DNA from: a virus
DNA length: 29,588 nt
Direction: 5' to 3' (one strand)
IMG/VR virus record: IMGVR_UViG_3300031977_000080
Span: 1 to 29,588 of that record
Shown here: piece after piece, positions 22,054 through 29,588 of the stretch
Position numbering within the stretch: position 1 is the stretch's first letter
Layout: the number at the start of each line of letters is the position of its first letter
Program-made: the position numbers and the translations under genes
Notes under the pieces: model-generated
The model's database searches: none
Told to the model about the DNA's origin: nothing
What the model saw: only the letters and a program-made list of their open reading frames with translations

Positions 22054-22455
22054 ATGAATAATATAAATCCATTAGGTAAAACTTATAAAGAATATCAAGA
22101 AGAATTAGAAAAGGTAAATTTAGAAAAATCTTATAAAGTAGAATTAGGATTAGCACAAGATTTAGAAAAAGCATTTAAAAAAAGTGATTCATTAGTAAAA
22201 AAATCTAAAAAACTTGTAGATAAAATGGAAAAACTTTTTAAATCTTATAATGACCAAAATCAAAAGTTAATTACTGAAAGAGATGGAGTAGAACAACAAT
22301 TAGCTAGAAATGAAAGATTAATTATAGATGCAAAAAGTGCAGCTAAAGAATTAGGTGTTAATATAAAAGATATTAAGGGTGTTTCTACTTTAGAAGAAAT
22401 AAATAAAGATTTATCTAGAGAAATTAATATGTTAAAATTTCCACAAATAAGATAA
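22054..22455 (+). CDS. Coiled-coil protein in the head module
   Basis: 133 residues, Lys/Glu/Leu-rich with long heptad patterns (YKEYQEELEKVNLEKSYKVE, LVKKSKKLVDKMEKLFKSYN, then VEQQLARNERLIIDAKSAAK), ending with GVSTLEEINKDLSREINML. No other domain. It has its own late promoter motif and lies 1 base before the protease. Candidates are a scaffold-assisting or internal head protein. It resembles in style the C-terminal half of the protease downstream, which is also pure coiled coil. Confidence 0.55.
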   Translation: MNNINPLGKTYKEYQEELEKVNLEKSYKVELGLAQDLEKAFKKSDSLVKKSKKLVDKMEKLFKSYNDQNQKLITERDGVEQQLARNERLIIDAKSAAKELGVNIKDIKGVSTLEEINKDLSREINMLKFPQIR

Positions 22456-22456
22456 T

Positions 22457-23488
22457 ATGAAAAGAAAACCAACTAAAATTATAGAACTAGTAATTTCTGA
22501 TGAAAGCGAAGAATTAACAATAGATGCTATCAGTTTAGTTACAAGCCCTGCAATAGAACAAGATTTTGTATTCTTTGGTAAGGACAAGAACAATCTTACA
22601 CTAGCTAAGATAGATGAGGAGAAAAGAATGCTAGTAAGTCCTGCATTAATACCTAACAAACAAATATTTAGATATGATCCTAATACTGACAGTAATTACT
22701 ATGTATATTTTTCAAAAGAAACAGTAAGACAAGCTAGTGAGTTATATCTAAAGCATAATAATCATCATAAAGCTACATATCAACACGAAGATAGAGTATC
22801 AGGTGTATTAACTATAGAAAGTTGGATAAAAGAAGGCGACATGGATAAATCTAAGCTATATGGCTTTGACTTACCTGATGGTACATGGTTTGTTAAGATG
22901 AAGATAGAGAATGATGAGATGTGGAATAAGATAAAAGATGGAGAACTAAAAGGTCTAAGTATAGAGGGCTACTTTATTAATAAAATGGAAAAAATGGGTA
23001 AACAACAATTTTCAAACGAAGAAATAAGAGAAGCATTTGTTGAATTATTAAATGACAAAAAAATAAAATTAAAAAATTTAGATACTGTTGAAAAAGCAAT
23101 AGCAGAAGCTAATAAAATAAAAAATGTCAAAGATATTGTTAGTAATATTGTAAAAACTAAAAAAACTTATGATACTTTAGGTAAAGAATATGATGCAATA
23201 GAAAAACAATTAAAAAAATTAAATGCTGAACAAGATAAATTATCAAAACCTTTAGGTAAAACAGAAAAAACATTTGATAAATTAAAAAATGATGCAAATA
23301 TGACAAGAAATAAATTAATTGCTACTTATAGTAAAATAGAAAATGCAAGAAATTTATTTACACAAGGTTTAAAAAGATTAGGTGTAACTAAAATGCCACC
23401 TATAATAAAAGAAGCAACTGAAAAATTAAAAAAAATTGACAAAGACCTTGATAATTTAGAAAAAGGACTAAATATATATCTAAATTAA
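22457..23488 (+). CDS. XkdF-like prohead protease fused to a long coiled coil
   Basis: 343 residues. Residues 1-180 fit the Peptidase_S78_2 (XkdF) pattern: AISLVTSPAIEQDFVFF, H110 in YQHEDRVSGVLTIESW, GTWFVKMKIENDEMWNKIKD and GELKGLSIEGYF (162-173), where H110 with S116 or S168 may form the active centre. Residues ~185-343 are a Lys/Glu/Leu coiled coil (DAIEKQLKKLNAEQDKLSK, then KLKKIDKDLDNLEKGL) with a more A-rich base composition than the protease part. In tailed phages such a tail can act as built-in scaffold. The gene precedes the scaffold and capsid genes, as expected. Confidence 0.75.
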   Translation: MKRKPTKIIELVISDESEELTIDAISLVTSPAIEQDFVFFGKDKNNLTLAKIDEEKRMLVSPALIPNKQIFRYDPNTDSNYYVYFSKETVRQASELYLKHNNHHKATYQHEDRVSGVLTIESWIKEGDMDKSKLYGFDLPDGTWFVKMKIENDEMWNKIKDGELKGLSIEGYFINKMEKMGKQQFSNEEIREAFVELLNDKKIKLKNLDTVEKAIAEANKIKNVKDIVSNIVKTKKTYDTLGKEYDAIEKQLKKLNAEQDKLSKPLGKTEKTFDKLKNDANMTRNKLIATYSKIENARNLFTQGLKRLGVTKMPPIIKEATEKLKKIDKDLDNLEKGLNIYLN

Positions 23489-23510
23489 AAATCAAACAAA
23501 TAATAATTAA

Positions 23511-23522
23511 TTCTATTATATA
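23511..23522 (+). promoter_or_regulatory. Phage late promoter motif copy 4, before scaffold/capsid
   Basis: TTCTATTATATA with ATCAAACAAA at 23491-23500, exactly 10 bases upstream of the box. The scaffold ATG at 23535 is 24 bases after the motif start. It is placed to give strong capsid expression. Confidence 0.7.
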
Positions 23523-23534
23523 AAAAAAAGACAA

Positions 23535-24176
23535 ATGGATTTAAAACAACAAATATTAGTAGCACTTGGTCTTGACAAACAAGAAGAAGTGAGTTTAGAG
23601 TTTCAAGCGAAACTTGAAGATGGTACTATAATAGTTTCTACTGCTGATTCATTAGAAGCAGGAGTGGATGTATCAGTTCTTACAGAAGATGGAACAACTA
23701 TGTTACTTCCTGTTGGAGAATACAAGACCGAAGATGGTCAAGGTTTTTCTGTTGAAGAAGAAGGTGTAGTTGCTGAAATCTACGAAGAAGAAGTAGTAGA
23801 AGAAGAAGCTACAAAAGAAACTGAAAAGGAAGAAATGAACGAAGAAATTACTGAAGAAGTTGAAGAAACAGAAGCAGTAGAATTTGATTCGGTTGCTTTT
23901 ATGGATGAAGTTAAATCCGTAGTAACTGATTTAATAGGTAATGTTAATACAGAAATAGAAAACTTAAAAACTGAATTAGCAGAACTTAAGTCAGCAAATG
24001 AAGAATTATCTTCAGAAAAAGAAAAACTATCTGCACAAGTAGTAGAGTTATCAAATGAACCTGCTGCAAAACCTGTAGATATTAATAAATTTAGTGCATT
24101 AGGCAAAGAGCTTTCTAGTAAAGATATTGCTAAAATGTCTAAAAGAGAAAGAATATTATATAACATAACTAAATAA
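23535..24176 (+). CDS. Capsid scaffolding protein
   Basis: 213 residues, strongly acidic. The N-terminal part is beta-rich (VSLEFQAKLEDGTIIVSTAD). A very acidic linker follows (VVEEEATKETEKEEMNEEIT), then a coiled coil (IENLKTELAELKSANEELSS) and a basic C-terminal helix (LSSKDIAKMSKRERILYNIT). An acidic coiled coil with a basic tip next to the capsid gene is the usual scaffold layout, with the basic end binding the capsid protein. It ends 8 bases before the capsid start. Confidence 0.75.
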   Translation: MDLKQQILVALGLDKQEEVSLEFQAKLEDGTIIVSTADSLEAGVDVSVLTEDGTTMLLPVGEYKTEDGQGFSVEEEGVVAEIYEEEVVEEEATKETEKEEMNEEITEEVEETEAVEFDSVAFMDEVKSVVTDLIGNVNTEIENLKTELAELKSANEELSSEKEKLSAQVVELSNEPAAKPVDINKFSALGKELSSKDIAKMSKRERILYNITK

Positions 24177-24184
24177 ATAAAAAA

Positions 24185-25087
24185 ATGGCTTTTACAGTAA
24201 CATCAAATTACGCAGGTAAAGCATTCGGACAATATATTTCGGCTGCTTTAAAAGAGGCAAAATCTCTTGAAGGATTAACTATCCTAGAAAATGTAAAGTA
24301 TAAAGAGAACATTAGAAAAATGGCAGGTTCAAGCTTAGTAGCAGATGCAACTTGTGATTTTACTGATGCAGGTACTTTAGCTTTAACAGAAAAAGTATTA
24401 GAACCAAAAAATCTACAAATCAATGTAGACCTATGTAAGAAAACTTTACTATCAGGGTGGGAAGCAGAAGAAATGAGAGCAGGGGCTTTCAATAGAACTG
24501 CACCAACTTTTGATCAGTATGTATTATCTTACTTTGGAGAAATTATTGCAGATGCAGTAGAAGGTTCTATTTGGCAAGGTGCTGCTGCTTCAGCAGGACA
24601 ATTTGAAGGATTCCAAACTGCTACTACAGGTGCTTTCGCAGTAGATGGTACAGTTGTAGCTTCAAGTGCTACGGCTGCTTATACAGAAGCAAACATTATA
24701 GAGAACCTACAAACTTTAGTAGCTGACATTCCTTCTAATGTATATGGGAGAGATGATTTAAGTATCTACATGAATTGGAAAACTTACAGATTCTACATTT
24801 CTGCAATTTCTACATTAGGATACTTAAATGCTTACAACATGACAGGAGACTACAAGCCTGTATTTGAAGGTATCAATATCCAACCATGTCCAGGTATGGC
24901 AGATAACGTAATGGTAGCTGCTGAAAAATCTAACTTATTCTTTGGAACTGATTTATTATCAGATAACACTAATATTAAAATGTTAGATATGACTGATCTA
25001 GATGGTAGCGATAACTTACGTGTTGTGGCGAAGTTCTCAGGAGGTGTACAAGTTGGAGTTGGTTCTGATATTGTTAACCAATCATAA
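24185..25087 (+). CDS. Major capsid protein
   Basis: 300 residues. An N-terminal segment (FTVTSNYAGKAFGQYISAAL) is followed by VDLCKKTLLSGWEAEEMRAG (80-99) and then a long helix near YFGEIIADAVEGSIWQGAAA. A domain with GRDDLSIYMNWKTYRFYISA follows, and the C-terminus has strands (NLRVVAKFSGGVQVGVG). This matches HK97-fold capsid proteins common in Bacteroidota siphophages. Position after protease and scaffold and before a strong UUCG terminator supports it. No Lys/Asn cross-link motif was checked. Confidence 0.85.
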   Translation: MAFTVTSNYAGKAFGQYISAALKEAKSLEGLTILENVKYKENIRKMAGSSLVADATCDFTDAGTLALTEKVLEPKNLQINVDLCKKTLLSGWEAEEMRAGAFNRTAPTFDQYVLSYFGEIIADAVEGSIWQGAAASAGQFEGFQTATTGAFAVDGTVVASSATAAYTEANIIENLQTLVADIPSNVYGRDDLSIYMNWKTYRFYISAISTLGYLNAYNMTGDYKPVFEGINIQPCPGMADNVMVAAEKSNLFFGTDLLSDNTNIKMLDMTDLDGSDNLRVVAKFSGGVQVGVGSDIVNQS

Positions 25088-25100
25088 TAACTGATTAAAA

Positions 25101-25122
25101 GGGAGTAGCTTCGGCTACTTCC
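25101..25122 (+). terminator. Rho-independent-type stem-loop with UUCG loop after the capsid gene
   Basis: GGGAGTAGC (25101-25109) pairs with GCTACTTCC (25114-25122, one G·T wobble) around a TTCG tetraloop closed by C-G, the most stable tetraloop type. The following sequence TTAACTTT is only moderately T-rich, so it may be a partial terminator or an mRNA-stabilising 3' hairpin for the abundant capsid transcript. Confidence 0.75.
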
Positions 25123-25143
25123 TTAACTTTAAAAATAAATAAT

Positions 25144-25710
25144 ATGTCTTGTAATTTAACAAAAGGAAGAAATATAACTTGTAGAGATACAGTAGGTGGG
25201 ATAAAGGCAATTTATTTCGCACAGTTTGATGAGGTTGCTTCTTATGTAACTGCATCAGGCGAATTGACTGACTTTGACTTAGGTGCTTCTGATGACATAT
25301 ATAAATACACTTTAAAGAGGGGTACTGCTTCTTGTACAGAAACTATTACAGGTTCTAGCGAGAATGGTACAGTATTTTATACTCCATCAGTTCAAATAAT
25401 GTTACACAAATTAACAAAAGAAGATCAAAACCAAGTAAAACTATTAGCTTCTAATAGATTGGTTATTTTCTTAGAATTAAATGAAGTATTGACTGCTAAC
25501 AATCACAATGTATTATTAGCTTTAGGATTAGAAAATGGTATGGAACTAAATTCAGGTACTAATGCAACAGGTGCTGCTTTTGGTGATATGAATGGTTACA
25601 CTTGGACTTTTGATGGTATGGAAAGAGATCCAATGGTAACTGTAGCTGACTATACTACTACTCCATTAGATAATGCTGCTTTTACTTATCAGTCAATAGT
25701 AACTTCTTAA
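25144..25710 (+). CDS. Major tail tube protein
   Basis: 188 residues, beta-rich. It opens with NITCRDTVGGIKAIYFAQFD, contains YTLKRGTASCTETITGSSEN, a helical segment LHKLTKEDQNQVKLLASNRL, and GMELNSGTNATGAAFGDMNG, and ends TFDGMERDPMVTV. This is the usual arrangement of strands and one helix of a gpV-type tail tube protein. It is flanked by two strong UUCG hairpins, typical for an abundant structural gene. It lies downstream of the capsid rather than beside the tape measure. The call is from fold pattern and context. Confidence 0.65.
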   Translation: MSCNLTKGRNITCRDTVGGIKAIYFAQFDEVASYVTASGELTDFDLGASDDIYKYTLKRGTASCTETITGSSENGTVFYTPSVQIMLHKLTKEDQNQVKLLASNRLVIFLELNEVLTANNHNVLLALGLENGMELNSGTNATGAAFGDMNGYTWTFDGMERDPMVTVADYTTTPLDNAAFTYQSIVTS

Positions 25711-25731
25711 TCATTGTTTTTCATATTTCTT

Positions 25732-25760
25732 AAAGGGCTACTTCGGTAGCTCTTTTTTTT
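25732..25760 (+). terminator. Rho-independent terminator with UUCG loop after tail tube
   Basis: AAAGGGCTAC (25732-25741) pairs with GTAGCTCTTT (25746-25755, one G·T) around TTCG at 25742-25745, followed by a continuous T tract to 25760. This is a textbook intrinsic terminator, and a late promoter motif begins just downstream. Confidence 0.9.
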
Positions 25761-25780
25761 ATCAAACAAAAATGACTTTT

Positions 25781-25792
25781 TTCTATTATATA
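25781..25792 (+). promoter_or_regulatory. Phage late promoter motif copy 5, after the tail tube terminator
   Basis: TTCTATTATATA with ATCAAACAAA at 25761-25770, exactly 10 bases upstream of the box, and the ATG at 25795, 14 bases after the motif start. It follows directly on the intrinsic terminator, so it must start a new transcript. Confidence 0.75.
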
Positions 25793-25794
25793 GT

Positions 25795-26271
25795 ATGATA
25801 CATATACAATATGGAAATTTAGGTAGGTTTTATGTAACAACAGAAGAGAAAAGAATAGATACAGGTGTACCAAGTTCTAAAATAAGATATTTGTTTAAAT
25901 TTACCAATAATATGTCTAAGAGTGTTGTATATGGCTATGGACAAAACCAAACAGTAAATGATAGATATACATTAGTAGCAATAAATCACGGAACTAATGA
26001 TATTTATACAGGAACAGTAGATTTTACTCCAAATGGTTATTGGACTTATGAGATATACGAGGTTAGTTGGCAAGATGTTGCTACTTTAGCATCAGGGTTT
26101 GCACCAGTAAACGAGAATGATGTACTAACACCACCAGCAGCAGATAAAGGTATAGTACAAGGGTTAGTAGAGAAAGGAAAATTATTAGTATCAGAAGCAT
26201 CAGGAGAAGAAGAAGTACAATATACAGAGCATCCTGAACCAAGTGGTACAAATTACATATACGTTAGTTAA
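25795..26271 (+). CDS. Structural protein, unknown
   Basis: 158 residues, beta-rich N-terminal two thirds (YGNLGRFYVTTEEKRIDTGV, then FTPNGYWTYEIYEVSWQDVA) and a Pro/Glu-rich C-terminus (ASGEEEVQYTEHPEPSG). The product has no signal peptide. It is first in the transcript that carries the large adhesin, and could be an adaptor between capsid or tail and that adhesin. Family not recognised. With no leader upstream, its mRNA is predicted to be leaderless. Confidence 0.6.
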   Translation: MIHIQYGNLGRFYVTTEEKRIDTGVPSSKIRYLFKFTNNMSKSVVYGYGQNQTVNDRYTLVAINHGTNDIYTGTVDFTPNGYWTYEIYEVSWQDVATLASGFAPVNENDVLTPPAADKGIVQGLVEKGKLLVSEASGEEEVQYTEHPEPSGTNYIYVS

Positions 26272-26287
26272 TAATAAATAAAAAATT

Positions 26288-26548
26288 ATGGTAATAGAAA
26301 ATAATAACGAATTATTAAGAGAGCAGTTAGGAAAAGGTACTGTAGAAGTATTTACAACTACTGCACAAACAGGCAAAGATTATTATGCAGTTTATTTTGT
26401 TTTAGAAAGTGTAATATCTAGTATAACTGTAGCAGATTGTACAGGAGAGAGTAACCTAGTTACGACAATCCCAGCAGGTACAACTCTTTTTATGAACGTT
26501 ACGGCTATAACTCTTACGAGTGGATTAGCTATTGGATATGTAGAATAA
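26288..26548 (+). CDS. Small structural protein, unknown
   Basis: 86 residues. A short helical start (NNELLREQLGKGTVEVFTTT) is followed by a compact hydrophobic beta domain (YYAVYFVLESVISSITVADC, TIPAGTTLFMNVTAITLTSG). The N-terminal helix plus small beta sandwich resembles short fibre or decoration subunits. It sits one base before the adhesin and may be its adaptor. Function is inferred from neighbourhood only. Confidence 0.55.
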   Translation: MVIENNNELLREQLGKGTVEVFTTTAQTGKDYYAVYFVLESVISSITVADCTGESNLVTTIPAGTTLFMNVTAITLTSGLAIGYVE

Positions 26549-26549
26549 T

Positions 26550-29393
26550 ATGTTAGCATTAGCAAACAAATTAAGTTTAACAACTCAACCTGTTTATAGG
26601 TTTGTAAATAAGTATTCTATTGACTTTGATGGAGTAGATGATAGGATTATTACTGATGGTGCAGATACAGTACTACAACCTACTACTTATTCTTTTTGGT
26701 GTAAGTCAAGTACAACAACACAAAATAATGGTGTATTTGGACACGGAAGCGATAGAATAGGTGCTTTTCATTTCAATAGAAATGCAGATAGACCTCAATT
26801 ATTTTTAGGTTCAAATTATTTAGTTATCTGGAATGATACATCTGCACAAGATGATGGAGAGTGGCATCATTGGGTTGTTTATTCAGACCCTAATGATTTA
26901 AATAATTGTAAATTATATGTAGATGGTGTATTACAATCACAAAGTTTTGTTGATTCATCAGGTAGTGCTAATGCTTATACTGAAAGTTTAACTATAGGTT
27001 CAGAAAGACAATCAGGTGGTAATAGTTTTGAAGGCAAGATAGATGAGTTTGCAGTTTACGATAGAGAACTCACACAAGCAGAGATTACTCGTATGTATAA
27101 TAATGGTAATCCAATAAATCTTAATTTGAACGCATCAGATTATCAGTCAGCAAACCCATTAATCACTTCTACTAAGAGTATGGAGTTTGATGGTGTAGAT
27201 GATTATATGGAAGTACAAGATGATTCTAGTTTACAATTAGAAGGAAGCGAAGCAAGTTGGACATTTTGGACAAGATTAGATAGCTTGTCAGGTGGCGACC
27301 AAAAGTTTATTGCAAAAGCAACTACTGTAGGGGGTGCAAATGCAGCATATCAAATAAGAACTAATAATGCAGATTTATTATTTCAATCTAATGATGGAGG
27401 TTGGTATGGTGTTACTGCTTCTTCTTTTTTTACAGATTTAAATTGGGTTAATGTAACAATAACTTTAGATTCTAGTAATTTAGCTAGTTTTTATAAAAAT
27501 GGTGTTTTATTTTCATCAGGAAATTTAGGTATTGACATACCTGCAAATACAGGAGAAATGTTATTTGGTGCAAGAACACCATCTAGTCCTACTAATTTCT
27601 TAAATGGAGAAATGACTGAAGTAGGTATATACAATAGATGTCTTACTGCATTAGAAGTAGCATCACTATACAATCAGGGAGTGCCGACTGATTTATTAGT
27701 AAGTAGAGGAGATTATGTAGCTACAGGATTACAAGGATATTGGAAGATGGGGGATGGTACTAATGATGAGTACCCTGTTATCTACGACCAAACTAATCCT
27801 ACACTAGGTTCTGAAGAAATTGTAAATGGAGATTTTTCATCTTCAGATATTTCAATGATAAGTGGTGCAGGAACTAGGTCTGTAGTAAATAATGAATTAA
27901 AAATTGAAGAAAATGGTGCAGGTTACAGTCAAGTTATATATAATGGAATATTAGATACATCAAAAATTTATAAAGCTACTTTTGATTTTACTATTGGTAC
28001 AGGTTCTTATAATATTTATAATACTACACAAGGCAATCCTCAAATTACTTCAAGTGGTACATATACATTTTATTTAGAAAATACTGCTAGATTTTATGTA
28101 GGAAGTAATGGTGCAGGAGATGTATGGTATATGGATAATATATCTGTTAAAGAGGTTAATGGCAATCCTGCTTATATGACCAATATGGTAGAGGGTAATA
28201 TTACTAACCAATATCCACTAACAAAGATTAGAAACTACTATAGAATGGGTGATGGTATATTAGATGGTTATCCTATCATACAAGACCAAACAAGTCCTAA
28301 TCTTGCACATATACCTACTACTAATTTAGCAACGTATTCAGAAAATTTCACAACAATAGGTTGGACTAACGACAAAGTTATAGTAACAACAAATTCAGTA
28401 GTAAGTCCTGATGGAACACAAAATGCAAGTACAATAACACCTACTAATGTAAGTGGTGTTCACTTAATATCTACTACAGGAACTAATACAGTTGCTATGT
28501 CTGTATATGCTAAACAAAATGGTTACACTAGATTTAGATTTAATTCAGGTTCATCAAGTAATGGTTATGCTTCTTTCAATCTTTCAACAGGCGAAGTAGC
28601 AGCTACAGGTGGTACTTATTTATTTGATAGTGGGATAGAAGATGTTGGTAATGGTTGGTTTAGATGTTTTTTGGTTCTTAGAGGTGGTGTTGCTACTAAT
28701 ATGACAATAGCAATAGAAGATGCTTCAGGAAGTGTTAGTTTTACAGGAGATGGTACTTCAGGTATACACTTATGGGCTGCACAATCAGAAGAACAATTAC
28801 AACCAACAACTTACATAAAGTCAGATGGTATAGCAGCAGTAAGAAAATCATCTACTACTAACTTAATACCTTATAGTGAAGATTTTAATAATGCAGCTTG
28901 GTTTAAATCATCAGCTATTAGCATTACATCTAATTATGCGACTGCACCTGATGGAACACAAACTGCTGATAGACTAGTTTCTACAGGTGGTTCATTTCCA
29001 CAATTACACGAAACATTAACAGGATTAACTATAGGGCAAGTATATACTGTTAGTTTTTATGTCAAATCTGATGGTACAACACAAATACAACAATCTGCTC
29101 ACATTACATCAAATGGCGATACTATTAATTTTACACCTACAAATGATTGGGTAAGAATACAATATACAAGGGTTGCTACTGCAACTTCGCATGTTTTTGT
29201 AACTTTTACTAATTCAGGTTCGGCAGCAGCTTCTTCTTATTTAATATGGGGTTACCAAGTAGAAGAACAAACACAAGCAGAAACGTATGCTAAAACAACA
29301 GGATTACCTGTAACAATAGATTTATTTACAGAAAATAACTATGGTACAATGACTAATATGTCTGCATCAGATATAGTAGAAGATACACCTTAA
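26550..29393 (+). CDS. Large multi-domain adhesin with two LamG and three carbohydrate-binding-like domains
   Basis: 947 residues. Two LamG-type jelly rolls carry FDGVDD openings at about 26 and 213 and end in DEFAVYDRELTQAEI and GEMTEVGIYNRCLTALEV. A Y-(W/Y)-(K/R)-M-G-D-G linker is repeated at about 398 and 562. A CBM_4_9-like module follows the first linker (about 425-548: NGDFSSSDISMISGAG...YMDNISVKE), and two NL..YSE.F modules begin at about 592 and 771 and each end in a (Q/V)-x-E-E-Q segment. It is likely a surface adhesin for host or environmental glycans. No collagen-like stalk or DGR signal was seen. It could sit on capsid or tail; position after capsid and tube does not decide. Confidence 0.75.
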   Translation: MLALANKLSLTTQPVYRFVNKYSIDFDGVDDRIITDGADTVLQPTTYSFWCKSSTTTQNNGVFGHGSDRIGAFHFNRNADRPQLFLGSNYLVIWNDTSAQDDGEWHHWVVYSDPNDLNNCKLYVDGVLQSQSFVDSSGSANAYTESLTIGSERQSGGNSFEGKIDEFAVYDRELTQAEITRMYNNGNPINLNLNASDYQSANPLITSTKSMEFDGVDDYMEVQDDSSLQLEGSEASWTFWTRLDSLSGGDQKFIAKATTVGGANAAYQIRTNNADLLFQSNDGGWYGVTASSFFTDLNWVNVTITLDSSNLASFYKNGVLFSSGNLGIDIPANTGEMLFGARTPSSPTNFLNGEMTEVGIYNRCLTALEVASLYNQGVPTDLLVSRGDYVATGLQGYWKMGDGTNDEYPVIYDQTNPTLGSEEIVNGDFSSSDISMISGAGTRSVVNNELKIEENGAGYSQVIYNGILDTSKIYKATFDFTIGTGSYNIYNTTQGNPQITSSGTYTFYLENTARFYVGSNGAGDVWYMDNISVKEVNGNPAYMTNMVEGNITNQYPLTKIRNYYRMGDGILDGYPIIQDQTSPNLAHIPTTNLATYSENFTTIGWTNDKVIVTTNSVVSPDGTQNASTITPTNVSGVHLISTTGTNTVAMSVYAKQNGYTRFRFNSGSSSNGYASFNLSTGEVAATGGTYLFDSGIEDVGNGWFRCFLVLRGGVATNMTIAIEDASGSVSFTGDGTSGIHLWAAQSEEQLQPTTYIKSDGIAAVRKSSTTNLIPYSEDFNNAAWFKSSAISITSNYATAPDGTQTADRLVSTGGSFPQLHETLTGLTIGQVYTVSFYVKSDGTTQIQQSAHITSNGDTINFTPTNDWVRIQYTRVATATSHVFVTFTNSGSAAASSYLIWGYQVEEQTQAETYAKTTGLPVTIDLFTENNYGTMTNMSASDIVEDTP

Positions 29394-29405
29394 AAAATTA
29401 AAATT

Positions 29406-29588
29406 ATGATATATACAACACCAAATACAAGTTTATTGACAGAAGTAGATGCAGAAGGAAACCCTGTATGTGATTTCTCACAAATAGTAGAAGATTCTCC
29501 TGCAACTGTAAGAAAGTCATTAGATGGTACATTATTTATTGCTAAATTTATGGGCGAAACTCCATCTTTTTTAGAAGGACTAACTCAA
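29406..29588 (+). CDS. Small hypothetical phage protein, N-terminal part (continues at position 1)
   Basis: The ATG at 29406 opens a frame of 61 codons that is still open at the window end. Across the circular junction it continues through codon TAT at 42 to the TAA at 102-104, giving 81 residues in all. The protein is acidic and soluble, starting MIYTTPNTSLLTEVD and ending GSDWTPEQE. It has no signal peptide or membrane segment. It lies 12 bases after the large adhesin and 8 bases before the portal gene, so it is probably co-transcribed with structural genes. I do not recognise the family. A small virion-associated or adhesin-accessory role is only a guess from position. Confidence 0.8.
   Translation, partial: MIYTTPNTSLLTEVDAEGNPVCDFSQIVEDSPATVRKSLDGTLFIAKFMGETPSFLEGLTQ
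29548..29588. repeat. Right copy of 41-bp terminal direct repeat (circular junction)
   Basis: Exact copy of positions 1-41, including the run of six T. Joining the two ends restores one uninterrupted small gene (29406 onward, ending at 104), which supports circularity rather than chance similarity. Confidence 0.93.

Noticed and set aside
26550-29393. Possible diversity-generating retroelement target in the adhesin
   Set aside because: No reverse transcriptase gene and no second near-copy of the 3' end in the window.
1-29588. Alternative genetic code or stop-codon recoding
   Set aside because: All genes end normally, mostly at TAA with a few TGA, and no essential gene contains internal stops.
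1-29588. CRISPR array, insertion sequence, toxin-antitoxin or restriction system
   Set aside because: No regularly spaced repeats, transposase, inverted terminal repeats or nuclease partner were seen; the only defence-related gene is the orphan methyltransferase.

Overview
The window is the essentially complete genome of a small tailed phage, most likely a siphovirus of a Bacteroidota host of the Flavobacteriia type. The first 41 bases and the last 41 bases are identical, and an 81-residue reading frame runs in frame across the junction, so the contig closes into a circle of 29,547 bp. The sequence is very AT-rich. Every gene I accept is on the plus strand, packed with 1-20 base overlaps, and there is no Shine-Dalgarno-like leader in front of most starts. 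Two promoter-like sites carry the Bacteroidota -7 box TAnnTTTG. I see no integrase, repressor, reverse transcriptase, tRNA or CRISPR array, which suggests a virulent or at least non-integrating phage.

Layout around the circle: (1) 29406-104 and 113-2900 hold a small protein, the portal with a mosaic C-terminal extension, and a head-tail connector of the DUF6712 type. (2) 2900-4548 is a lysis and accessory block: holin-like membrane proteins, a tiny basic protein, a DUF5675 protein with a transpeptidase-like HxG...GC motif, and a calcineurin-like metallophosphoesterase. (3) 4549-4645 is an intergenic region with 12-bp repeats and a host-type promoter. It leads into the early operon (4646-11089): an SSB-like protein, a protein resembling DnaA domain IV, an HTH initiator-like protein, NinG, NinB, a sigma-factor-like protein, an orphan DNA methyltransferase, DUF3310 and several Cys-rich or unknown small proteins. 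No polymerase, primase or helicase is present, so replication must rely on the host. (4) 11105-12758 is terS-terL. (5) 12867-22003 is the tail module: a two-frame tail assembly chaperone with a T TTT TTT slip site, completion proteins, large tail proteins with carbohydrate-binding-like domains, and the tape measure. (6) 22054-25710 is the head module plus tail tube: coiled-coil protein, XkdF-like protease, scaffold, major capsid protein and tail tube. (7) 25795-29393 holds structural proteins and a 947-residue LamG/carbohydrate-binding adhesin.

The most interesting regulatory signal is a phage-specific motif, TTCTATTATATA. It lies in front of five late transcription units (11105, 12867, 22054, 23535, 25795). 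At three of these sites it is preceded, at a fixed 10-base gap, by ATCAAA(C/T)AAA. It lacks the host TTTG element, while the early operon sites have it. The phage also encodes a sigma-like protein (8568-9131). I infer an early-to-late switch in which this protein directs RNA polymerase to the late motif. At three of the five sites the ATG sits exactly 14 bases after the motif start, which would give leaderless mRNAs. The second strong signal is the programmed -1 frameshift at 13385-13391, with a possible H-type pseudoknot about 10 bases downstream.
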